Below the pieces are notes generated by a model. It saw only the letters and a list, made by a program, of their open reading frames with translations. It made no database searches and was not told where the DNA came from. Shown here one piece after another: positions 23,500-33,456 of a stretch of DNA of 64,000 bases (positions are counted from its first letter, which is position 1; every line of letters starts with the position of its first letter). Origin of the DNA: Pyropia yezoensis (taxonomy: Eukaryota; Rhodophyta; Bangiophyceae; Bangiales; Bangiaceae); NCBI GenBank assembly GCA_009829735.1, contig CM020618.1:41345030-41409029 (forward strand), read 5' to 3'. A program made the position numbers and the translations under genes.

Positions 23500-24330
23500 C
23501 GCCCCCGCCGCCCACAAAAATCCCTCCTGGCGGCAGCCGACCCCCCCCCAGACAGCGGCCGCCAACCCCCCGCCCCCGACCGCCAGCGGCCGCCCGTAGC
23601 AGCAGCCAACCCCTCCCCGGCATAACCACCAACCTAAAGCCCCCAGCCGCCCGCAGCCTCCGCCCCGCCCCAGGAAGCCACCTGCCCCCCACCCCTAGTC
23701 GACAATGGGCGCCCCACTCCCGGCAACGGCCACTAACCCCTGGGCAGCAGCAGATCCCCTCCCGGTTGCAGCGGCCCAATCCAGCCAGCGGCGCCTGCCC
23801 CCCGCCCGGCCGTGTCCTCCCCCTCCCCGACAGCAGCCGGGCTCCCAACCCGGCCGAAACCCCAGCAGCCGCCTCCTCCGCGGCCGCGGCCGCCTCCTCC
23901 CGGCCGCAGCCGCCCCCCTTCTGGCCGCAGCCACCCGCTCCCTGGCAGTGGCTGCCCGCTCCCCACCGCCGCCGCCGCCAGTACATGACCCCTCTACGGC
24001 AGCGGCCGCCCCCCTCCCGGCCGCATCCGCAGCCCCCCCAGCGTCAGCCGCCCACCTCGTTCGGCAACGGCCGCCGCCCCCCCGGCCGCAGCGGCCCCCA
24101 CGCCCCGGCCACTGCCACCCTTTCCCTGGCAGCGGCCGGCCGCCCCCGGCCCCCAGCCGGCAACCCCCTCCCCCCTCCCCAGCGGCCGTCCCCTTCCCGG
24201 CGGCAGCCTCCGTACCCCCGGCCGGGCTGCGGCCGCGGCCGCGGCCGCAGCCGCGGCCCTCCTGGCCGCAGCCGCCCCCCCCGCCCAGCGGCGGCCGCCC
24301 CACACGCCTGGCCACAGGCGCCGCATGCCC
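23500..24330. repeat. Degenerate C-rich minisatellite (about 20-25 bp units with GGCAGCGGCCGCC core)
   Basis: Imperfect units of the type CCCCTCCCGGCCGCAGC or GGCAGCGGCCGCC recur every 20-25 bases. The repeat makes long Pro/Arg/Ala-rich frames on both strands (for example plus-strand 23,031-24,695). No frame has a domain, and the longest one runs into the GPX promoter, so I do not call a gene. Confidence 0.6.
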
Positions 24331-24677
24331 AGGCAGCACCCGTCCCCCCCCATGCTGCAGCCGCCCCCCCCGGGGTCGGACGGGCGCGTGGTCGCCGATG
24401 TGGTCGGCGTCGTCTCGGGGGCCGGCGGCATTGCGAAGGAGATGGCCGGCGTCGTCAGGGGGCGGGTATTAACTGTAGGCACCACAGGCGGGCGACCACC
24501 TGCGACCGCATTCCTGCCTCCCCACTCCGACGATTCAGCCCGGCCTCCCCAAGCGGTGAGCACACCACGAGGCTGCTCCGACGAGGCGCTGGACACCACC
24601 TGATCCCGCATCATGCCACCAGAGCCAAACAGATTCAACGTGTGGCCAGAAGCAATTTGACATTGCTAATACGTGGA

Positions 24678-24776
24678 CCAATCAATTGTCGTTAGCGCGA
24701 CAACAAGCGTGGCTGCTTCACATAGGAGCTTCGCGAATAACACACAATCGACACCATTTCACGTTGTAGATATAAG
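24678..24776 (+). promoter_or_regulatory. Putative GPX promoter: CCAAT box and TATA box
   Basis: CCAAT lies at 24678-24682 and TATAAG at 24771-24776, 89 bases further on, in a local AT-rich island. The start codon of the GPX gene is 185 bases downstream of the TATA motif. The order and spacing fit a eukaryotic pol II promoter. The 5' leader would then be about 150 nt. Confidence 0.5.
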
Positions 24777-24960
24777 CGGCCGAAACAGCCCCTCTGTGCC
24801 TCACAAGTGCCTACTTTCACGTTGATCCGCGATCTTTCCGCTGGTGACCTCTGGCGCTATCTCGCCCTGCTCGTGCGTGTGTCCCGTCCGTAACACCCAT
24901 CGCTACCCCTGTCGCTCTGCTTCCACCCTGACGGACCAGCCCACGTTCCCACGCGTCGCC

Positions 24961-26510
24961 ATGGCCACCTTTATCTCTGCCCCCTCTGGGCTGCTCGCGC
25001 GCCCGCCCGCGCGCCTGGGCCGACGGGCTCGCCTCGGCAGCGGGGCGGCGCCCTGCCGGGCGCCTGCCGTCGCGACCGCCCGGCCGCCGCCTGCGGCGAC
25101 ACCCGGTGGGGTGTCCGCCAGCGGGGCTGCCCCCACGACGGTAGCCACCCTCGCTGGCGCCGCCACCGGCAATGAGTCGGGGGTGGCCCGCGCCGCGGAG
25201 CAGCGGCGGGGCGGCCTCCCCCGCCGGGCGTTTCTGGCCGCCGCCGCTGCCGCCGCCGCGTCGGCCGTGGCGGCGGGGGGGGCGGCCCCTCGCTCCGCCG
25301 CCGCGGCCGCGGCGGCAGCGGCAGCGACCGCCACCCCCACCTTTTTTGACCTGACCGCCAGCCGTGGGGGCGCCCCCGCGCCGCTCCGAGACCTCTTTGA
25401 CGGCAAGGTCACCCTCGTTGTCAATGTGGCGAGCTACTGCGCGCTGACCCCACAGTACGAGGGCCTTGTGGCGCTCCACCGCAAGTACGCGGCGGGGGGG
25501 GAGGGCAAGCGGCCGTTTGATATTGCGGCCTTTCCGTGCAACCAGGTGCGTCTGTGGGTTGGGGGGTGACCTTCGGAGGGGTTGTCAGACGAGGGGGGGT
25601 GGGGTCTGAGGTGGGGGGGGGGGCGTGGGAAGGAGGGTTGCTAGCCGGTCAATTGTGGGGGGGGGCACACTGGTTGCTCTGCTGTCCCTTGTTGCTCTTG
25701 CGGACTTTTGTTGGTCGGGCTGGTTGCGTTCTCTTTCTTTGTCGCTCGCGCCGCCGTTTTTCCGGCTTGCCTGTCGCCTTCAACTGCTGACGAAGTGCTG
25801 GTCTGCGGCCGTTGCCCATGGATTGGTCTGGATGCTTGTTGCTCCTGCCTGCGGCGGTCGCGTGCTGGTCTTGGGATGCTCTTCTTTTGCGTGCGCGCGC
25901 CCCAGTTTGCTGGCCAAGAGCCTGGTACGTGTGGCGCCCTCACCCACATTCTGGTGCGGTCCTCCTCCTTTCTCCGCGCTCGTGCCCGCGCCGCCCTTGT
26001 GCGCTGTTTGTGCATTCATGGACAAGTTCTTTTCTTTTGTGCCATTGCCAACTGTCCACTCACATGTCCTGGGTGGACCCTCCGTTCTCCCCTCATCCCC
26101 GACAACGTGGCTTTGTTCCCCACTGCGCTGCCATTCCCCCGCGATGGACGGCGCTCTTTGCTCACCTGTGCGTGCATTCGTGCCTTAACTGGTTGTTGAC
26201 TGCAGGTACGTACGACGAGGTATGCGCGTTTGCGCGCGAAAAGTTCGGCGCCGCGTTCACCCTCTTTGACCCCCTCTCGGTGAATGGCCCTTCGACCCAC
26301 CCCGTCTACCAGTGGCTCAAGGCCAACAACCCCGACGACGGGAAGCGGATAGAGTGGAATTTTGCCAAGTTTCTTGTCGACGGCGACGGCGCGGTCGTGC
26401 GGCGGTACAAGCCGGGCGTGCTCCCCGAGATGATTGAGGGTGACATTGCCGCGCTGGTGGCGGAGCGGCCGCTGCCCAAGCGGGTCAAGCCCCAGCTGGG
26501 TGCGGTGTGA
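24961..26510 (+). CDS. Glutathione peroxidase (thioredoxin-type, Cys form), plastid-targeted, 3 exons with a 19-nt microexon
   Basis: Exons 24961-25545, 25906-25924 and 26206-26510 give 302 residues. Introns are 360 nt (GTGCGT...CCCAG) and 281 nt (GTACGT...TGCAG). The microexon reads FAGQEP plus the first base of Gly202 and restores the family motif FGGQEPGT, which is absent without it. The catalytic tetrad is complete: Cys160 (NVASYCALT), Gln199 in the microexon, and Trp252-Asn253 (WNFAKFLV). The enzyme reduces hydrogen peroxide and lipid peroxides; with Cys instead of Sec, thioredoxin is the likely reductant. The first 110 residues look like a bipartite leader: an Arg/Ala/Ser-rich transit part, then R88-R89, a long alanine-rich hydrophobic stretch and AAP-type cleavage. 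This is the form of a twin-arginine signal, so a thylakoid-lumen location is inferred. Confidence 0.9.
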
Positions 26511-27050
26511 GGGGGGGTTGGCGCCTCCACGTAGCATGTCGTCGGTGGAGGAGTTTCTTGAGATCTGAGAGGACCGTCCGTCTGGGGAAGGCATGTCGTT
26601 GAGGAACCCCGGGAGGCGGGGCGGGCGGGCGGCCCGTACCGGCGCAGCTGTGGAGAGTGCCAGTCAGCGGGGGAGGACGGTGCAGGCGACCACGGCGGGG
26701 GTTGGTCCCAAAACAGTATGACGTTGGATGGGCAGCTGGAGCTTCGTCGCAGACCTCGCAACGCAACCACGAGCAGCACAGGTAAGCCGCGCAGCTGACG
26801 CAAGAGGACCACCCCCAAACCACAGCAACAACATGCGACAGAAAGAGACAGAAGAAAAATAATGGCACAGTGCGAGAAGCCCCCACTGGGCGATTCAGGC
26901 CTGGCCACAACCGCAGCAAAGCGACAACGCTGGAAGGACCTTAGCCAGCCGCCTCGCGTGGCAACACCTTGGCGGGCGCCTTCCGCTCACAGGTGCAGTG
27001 GAAACAGCGGAGGCAGGCACAAGGCCGCCCGCCTCGCGCGGTGGGTGCGC
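26511..27050. other. Spacer between convergent genes
   Basis: This 540-bp stretch separates the 3' ends of the GPX gene (+) and the two-exon gene on the minus strand. It must hold both 3' UTRs. No terminator-like hairpin, repeat or small gene stands out. Confidence 0.5.
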
Positions 27051-30000
27051 TTAGCGCCGCCGCTGTGGAATCGGCAGCGGCCGGAACACGGGGACATCGG
27101 CCGACCGCCGCGGCGAGCCCGACCGGCGCGCCCGGCGACGTCCTCCCCTCCCCCCTCCCCACGCGTCCTCCTCACTGTCTTCCCCCCCGTCTCCGTCGTT
27201 GTCGTCGTCGTTGCTGCTGCTGCTGCTGGCACAGCCCCCGCGACGGTATCGGTCGGTCTTGTTGGCCGGTGCCCGCACTGGGGAGCCATCGCACTCGTCG
27301 TCACTGCTGCTGAGGAGGTCCCCAAAGCGCCGTGGTCGCCGCCGTGGTGACACCGCGGCGCGCCCCGACGGCCGGGAACGGGCCCCTTTGGCCACCCCCG
27401 CCGATGCGGCTGCCCGCCGTGGTCGTGCAATGGGCGCCTCCCCCTGGGAGCGCCCGCCACCGCCGCCGCCGCCTCCGTGACCCCCACCACCCGACTCCTG
27501 CTGTGGCCGGAAGCGGCTGCCAGGCGCAGTACCCGCCGCTGTTCCCCCCACATCGCCCCCTGGTGGGTGCTGCTTGGCAAACGCCACCACCCACCGGCGG
27601 GCCATTGTCAAGCTCAGCGACGCAACGGCCGGGACACGTGCAAACCGGACCCGTGCATCGTCGCAATACGCCGAAGAGAGCGAATACCATCGATCGCTGG
27701 CGGGCTTAAGCTGCGTCTCCCACAGAGTGGAAGCCGCAGCGGCAGTGGAGCTGCCATCCTCACCCAGCTATCCACGTGCAAGGGGAAGAATGTGTAGAAA
27801 ACGGGGGGGAAGGCGGGGGCAAGAAAGGCAAGGAGCGCCAAAGGAAAGAGGACAGGAGAGGGATGGAGGGGGACATTGAAGAGGAGAAGGTGGCGGCAGC
27901 AAGCACAAATGCGTCGAACGGGCCAGTAACGTCAGCAGAGGAACTGGCAGATGTGGGAAGGTGGCACATAATAAGCGTCCCGCAGGCCCGATGGGGGAGC
28001 AATGGGCCCCCAACCAAACGATTCCACATGGAGAGCAACGCGGGCTCACCGACAAGGTGGCCGCATAGACCCGCCAATTTCACCACACCACCCCCAGAAC
28101 CAACGCCCAACAAACTGACCAGCGCCACCACGTACCCGGACAGCAAACGTGCCGCCCAGAGACGCCAAGTGTGACTTCGGAGGCGGGTACTTCTCCTTGA
28201 ATGCCGTCATTAAGTTCGCCATGTCCATCTCTTGCAGGCGGCGCTCTGCCGGACGCGCCGACCCCGCCGCTGCTGTCGTAGCCGCGCTCGACCGGGAGCG
28301 GCCCGCCCCGCCCCCGCCGCCGCCAGCCGCCCGGCGCTTACCATGCGCCATGGGCCGGATGTCAAGTGCAACACTATCGCCGGTGCTGCCTGTCGACGCC
28401 TGCGAAAGCGAGAGCGGCATGGGCCCGTCGTCGACGCCGCCACCATCCCCGGCGTCCCCGGCGTCAGCTGTGGGGGCGGCGCCAACCCGGCGGCGCTTGC
28501 GGGGCACCCCAGCTCCCGCGCCGCTGGGCTCCCGGCTCGCAACACGGGGTGCACCCGGCCGCCGGCGGGTGGCCGCGAGCCGGGCGGGGGCCACGCATTC
28601 CTCCGAAGACGACGTTAAACCGTCGCTGCTGTCGCTCTCCTCCACCGCCGGCTCATCGCGGGTCGACCGCGAACGGAGGCCGCCGTCACGGCGGCTGCGG
28701 GACGAGGCCAATCCGTCCCCCTGCGTGGAAGCGGCACCGGCGTCTCGTCGCCGGCCGGCACGACCGCCGGCCGCGTCTGCCGCCGCTCGCCGCTGCCGTG
28801 CAGCGAGCATCGCCCCGACGACCGCAGAGGCGTTGGCGGGTGGCCGGTCACCGCGGAGGAGGGCGTCCACATCATCCCCACCCAGCGAGTCCACGTCCTC
28901 CACCGCCACCGCGGCCGACGCGGCAGCACGACGCCGTTCCTGAGACGCCCGCAGCTGCTCAGCCACCGCCGCCGCGCCCGCAGCGGGCGCTGGCACCGGG
29001 GCTGCCCCGCCGCGCGGCCGGCCCGCAGGGGACGATGCCCGCCTCGACACCCGGCTCAACGCCCGCCGCGACGGCGACATGGACGGCGACGACGGCGGGG
29101 TTGTCGAGGACGTGGCCGCGGCGCCGCTGCCGCCACCGGCGACCCGTTGCCGCCGCTGGAACCGGTGCTGGTGCATCAACTCGACGGTACGGGCGGAGGC
29201 AGACAGAGACACGTCAAGGATCTGCGACAGGGACGCGCCAGCGGTTTCACCAGCCCACTGCCCGTTCAGGCCGGCGGTCGCAGACGCTGACGCAGCCGCC
29301 GCCGTCGCCACCGCCGGGTGCCGCCGCCCGCGCCACGCTGCCCGCGGGCTGCTGCTGTCGTTGCTGGCGTCGCTGGCAGAGCCACCGCCGCCCACCGCGG
29401 CGCGACGCCGTCCCTCCACACGCGGTGACACCCGTCGCGGCCGCCATTGCCGCGGGGCGGCTGCGCCGCCGCCGTCGCCACCACCCTCCGCGTCTAAGTT
29501 CTCTTCCAATGGCGAGCGCCGGCGACGGCGGGGCGATGGAGGCAGCGGCGGTGCGACGACTGCCGCGGACGAGGCACCCCCGCCCGCTCCCGCGCCAGCT
29601 GCCCGTTGCCGTACGGGCGTGCGGCCAGTGGGGAGGGCGCGGAAGCACAAGGCCGCCGCCATACCCCCACCCCCACCACCACCACCAGCACCACCCCCAC
29701 CCCCACCCCCAACCCCACCCCCACCCACACGCACACCGCCACCGCCACCGCCGCTGCCGCTGCCGCCACCACCAAACCCACGCCCCCCACCCCCACCACC
29801 CTTCCCAGCCCCCCCGCCTCCAGCGGCGCTGCCCCCCGGCCGCGGCAGCGGCCGAAACGATAACGCCAGCGGCGATGCGGCCGCCACCCGTCGCCGCCGT
29901 GCCGCCCAGCCCCCCCCGCCCGGTGATGGCGACGGCGACGGCGACGACGGCTGCGCAAACGACCCACCGCTGGCCGGCCGTCGCGGCAGTGGCGGCGAGT

Positions 30001-30196
30001 CGGCATCTTCCCCAACGTCTGCGGGTCCGCCGCCGCCGCTGCCGCCCCTACCGGCGCCGCCACCGGCGCCGCCACCCCCACCGCCGCTTCCTCCTCCCAC
30101 AGGGCTGCCGCCACCCCCCCCCGCAACACCGCCCGATCGTGGAGCCTGCCGGCGGGCGGTGCGGGAGCGGGGGAGAAAGTCCAAGATGGACGCCAT
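27051..30196 (-). CDS. Unrecognised, probably nuclear, low-complexity protein with a conserved-looking core, 2 exons
   Basis: Exon 1 runs from ATG 30196 to 28136 and exon 2 from 27767 to the stop at 27051, giving 925 residues. The 368-nt intron starts GTACGT, ends GATAG after a pyrimidine tract, and is phase 0. The join reads through as GGTFAVR|LGEDGSSTAAAAS. The frame upstream of exon 2 is closed by that very TAG, which supports splicing. The protein starts MASILDFLPRSRTARR. Then come Gly/Pro/Ala-rich and Arg/Ser-rich stretches. A non-repetitive core spans about 645-765 (LMTAFKEKYPPPKSHLASLG, then STLWETQLKPASDRWYSLSS, then MARRWVVAFAKQHPP). The tail is acidic and basic (LLSSSDDECD, SSSNDDDNDGDGGEDSEED, SRRSGSPRR-like). 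The composition suggests a nuclear protein that binds nucleic acid or chromatin. I do not recognise the family. Confidence 0.7.
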
Positions 30197-31086
30197 CCCC
30201 CCCCCTTCCCGGCGCGCCGCTGCCGCCGCTACTCGCCACCCCCACCACCAGCCGTCGCCGCTGTTCCCGCTGCTGCTGCCGCCGCCACCACTACCGCCGC
30301 CGTCGCCGCCACAATCGCCGCCACTATCGCCGCCAACGAGTGAGAAGGGGGGGGGGGAGGGGGGGGGGGTGAAGCGGCGGCCCAGCTGCGCAAGCCCGCA
30401 CAGGCCGCCACCGAAGGGGCACGGGGGCGGGGGCGGCAAGGGGGAGGTGGCGCACCCACGACCGCCGGGGGCCACGCTGCCGCCCGCCTGCGTGGCGCGG
30501 GCCGCGTGCTGCCCCGCCGGCTGCCGACCCCCCTCCCGCCGCCGCCAGCAGCCCACAAACCCACTGCGCTGCCTCCGAGCCAGCGGCGGCTTGGTTCAGC
30601 TGCGCAGCGGCAGCTGCCCCCTCCCCCCCAACCGGTGCACCAATTGATGGGCCCTCCTCGACCCTGCCGCACACCCCGCTGCGGGGACCCGCGGGAGGCA
30701 TAACAGTGACGCGTGGCAATAGCGACCCCTGTGCTAGGGGGGGGCCCCTTTTTGCCCCACTCTGTCCAATAGGAGAGAGGAGAAACCGTACAGCGAGTGA
30801 CGCGCGGCCTCGCGCCAGTGGCCCGAGACACGGCCCCGTAGCGGGATGGAACAGAAGGAACCGGATGCATAGGGTGTATGCGTATGCATGGTAGCTCTGG
30901 ATGCAACCCTGCAGAACCCGAGCCCCTTGACCGGGCGTGCTCATCCACCATGACATGCACTTTGTGCTTCAACCCTACGCCGTCGGCGCCGACGGCTGCT
31001 TGGTTGTACAGTACATAGTGGACCTGGTAGTCCCCGAGTGCGTGGGCCCAAAACGGCTTTCTCTTCGGGGGGCGTCGATTTCGCGC

Positions 31087-31180
31087 GGCCCGGACGGCGG
31101 TTCCCGCCACCACGGCGGCCCGGACGGCGGTTCCCGCCACCACGGCGGCCCGGACGGCGGTTCCCGCCACCACGGCGGCC
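31087..31180. repeat. 30-bp tandem repeat, 3 perfect copies
   Basis: Three identical 30-mers start at 31087, 31117 and 31147, followed by a 4-base partial copy. The unit begins GGCCCGGACGGCGGTTCCCG. It is non-coding and lies next to a dispersed repeat copy. Confidence 0.9.
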
Positions 31181-31220
31181 GCAAGCACGGCGTGAGCCCG
31201 CCGGCCGCCCCTCGTTCCCC

Positions 31221-31348
31221 CCCTTTTCTGTTCCTCGCGACATGCCGCAGCTTGCCCGCCGTCACCCCCGCCCGTCACGAAGATATCGCCCTGCGCGAGT
31301 TCCTCCCCTCCACAGCGTGCTATGTGGGGCCCCCGCCGGCAAGAGAAA
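31221..31348. repeat. Dispersed repeat, copy 1
   Basis: This segment is similar over about 130 bases to 37,755-37,892 in the same orientation. Shared blocks include TTCTG(T/C)TCCT, GC(C/T)GCAGCTTGCCCG, CCCGTCAC and TTCCACAGCG-like stretches. Both copies lie within a few hundred bases of a GTACAGTAC motif. It is probably an old transposable-element remnant. Confidence 0.5.
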
Positions 31349-32488
31349 GTGGCACTGAAACAAGTACCAGAACGCCAACAGCTGAGACTGTGACTGCTCG
31401 TGGGGACTAGTATTCTTTGAAGAAGCCCCACCCTGCCCCACTTCCATCCTAGCGAACTGTGCCGCTTCTCCCTTTCCCCACCCCCCCCATCAAGCTACCG
31501 GCATGTGAACGAAGCGGCGGCCGTCGCGATAGGTAGTTGATGGTCCTTGGAGCAGGTGGCGCAGCCCGGCAGACCCCGGCTTGCGCTCAACGGCGCGCCG
31601 GCCGCCGACATTAGGCGTATGTCTATTGAAGACCCCGCCGGCGGTCGGCCGCGGTCAGGCTGCGGCCAGAGACGTTGTGGTGAGTAGAGACACGAGAGCG
31701 GCGGTGGGGTGGCTGTCCCACTGGCTGGTGGCGTTCGCCGGATGGGGAGCTCCAATAGGCCGCACGACTGGTGGCTGGCCTGGCGGCTCGCTCGTTGGCA
31801 AAAAAAACGTGGTGGCGGCATTGGTCGTGACCTTGGTGGTGGCGGCGTCGACGGCGTCACACGTTACGATTGTAGGGGTTGGTGATGGTGATGGCGGTGT
31901 CCACGTCGCTGCACGAGATGGGTAGCGTGGGGACAGGTGCGGCGGTCTTCGAAGAGGGATGCTGGCGATGCCTGTGGCGATGGTGATGGTGCGAATCGAA
32001 TCACACGAGTGACGCGCCGAGGCCGACTGCCGGGCGCGCACACGCAGCGAAGGGCCACCCCAAGACATGACCCTTCGCTGGCACAGGCTGGTCTGACTGG
32101 TAGGCCCATGCCACTGCCAGAGCGCCCACTGGACGGCGAGCGAGGGGTATATCAGCGCCGTGAGTGGCGACCTGGGTGACACCAACGACAGGCAACAAGA
32201 GAACCAGTCTTTACTCTGTCATGGTAGCTTCAGGTAGATGAGAGTGGACGGGTGGGTGACGAGGGTGGCCGCGGCATGTACGACAACCATGCTCGTGACC
32301 GAGGTGCGAAAGACAATAGTCTGACGGGGCGCCGTCCGCAGACCCCCACAGCGCGATAGCCAACCGCGCGGGGGAGGGTCACCCCGTGGGCGAGTACGTC
32401 CGTGGCGTCATCGACGGTCATTGCGATGGAGGCCGCGGAGATGGGCCACCGCCTGGCACGGGGAAGTACATTCGCGGCGGGGACAGGC

Positions 32489-32551
32489 GGCGGTCGCGGC
32501 GACGGTGGCGGTCGCGGCGACGGTGGCGGTCGCGGTGAAGGTGGCGGTCGC
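32489..32551. repeat. 18-bp tandem repeat, 3.5 copies
   Basis: The unit GGCGGTCGCGGCGACGGT is repeated three times with small changes, plus half a unit. Non-coding. Confidence 0.8.
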
Positions 32552-33277
32552 TTTGTTGTCGGCTGTGGCGGCGACAGTGGCCGGCGGCAGAGGTGAGTAT
32601 GCTGGAGAGGGAGGAGGGGCCTTCCCGCCGGCGTGACGCGGGGGGCGACTGGCGGCGGTGGTGGTGGAAGCACGAGGCTGGACGACACCCCGTATTGGGC
32701 TGGTGGAGCGAGAGGCGCGGGAAGCCAAAAAGGGAGGGGGGAGCGCGGGTGAGGGGTGGCGCGGCTGTGGGGCACCACGAGGTGGCTACAATCTGGCGCA
32801 ACGCGAGCGAGACGCCGGCAGCACGGTTGTCCGTTTCTGTTTAGAAAGCAGGTTCTTTGAAAAGTGCCTTGACCTTCTCCCGAAAGACTCCCAGCTTGGA
32901 CGTCCTCTTTCAAAGTGATCGAGGACAACGGCAGAAAAACACATCAGCGGGGAGCCTCGTCATGGCGCCGCACGATGGGCACGCCGGCCTGCGACCCGCG
33001 GCCATTACCGCGGGCTCATCTGTGGCCACACGCCGCTGCCGTCGCTGGCGTTCCTTCGTGGGAGACGGGCGACGTGGTATGTACATGGCGTTCCTGCGTG
33101 GGAGACGGGCGACGTGGTGCATGGACGGTGACTGCCGCTGTGGGTCCACCCCCCCCCCCCGGGCAGCCCCTGCAATGGGGTTGGCACCCCGCCACGGGTT
33201 GCGCGTGGCCCCACCCCTCCGTGAGGGCGTACGTTGAGACACGCCGGCGACCTCGGCGGGTGCGGCTCATAAGCCTG

Positions 33278-33354
33278 CTCCGCTTGTGCCTCCCTTGCTC
33301 CGCCTTTGCCTCCCTTGCTCCGCTTGTGGCTCCCTTGCTCCGCTTGCTCCTCCG
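33278..33354 (+). repeat. 20-bp pyrimidine-rich tandem repeat, about 4 copies, upstream of the GH99-lectin gene
   Basis: Units of the type CTCCGCTTGTGCCTCCCTTG start at 33278, 33298, 33318 and 33338. The repeat ends about 100 bases before ATG 33457 and is followed by more pyrimidine-rich DNA, so it may lie in the 5' leader or the core promoter of that gene. Confidence 0.75.
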
Positions 33355-33456
33355 TGATACCCTTCTTCCTCCTATCTTTGCCCCTCTTCCTGCTCCTTCC
33401 CCCCTCCTGCCTCCTTTCACACGCTTTTTGCACGGTAAGGGTCGTTAGCCAGCCGG

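Larger units (their letters stand above)
30197..33277. other. Repeat-rich intergenic region between divergent genes
   Basis: This 3-kb stretch separates the 5' ends of the minus-strand two-exon gene and the GH99-lectin gene. It holds the 30-bp and 18-bp tandem repeats and one copy of a dispersed repeat, listed separately. A 33-bp unit (GTTCCTGCGTGGGAGACGGG core) is repeated twice at about 33,046-33,119. I see no supportable gene. Confidence 0.5.

Noticed and set aside
23031-24695. A 554-codon Pro/Ala/Arg-rich open frame upstream of GPX
   Set aside because: It is produced by a degenerate C-rich minisatellite, has no domain, and ends within the GPX promoter.
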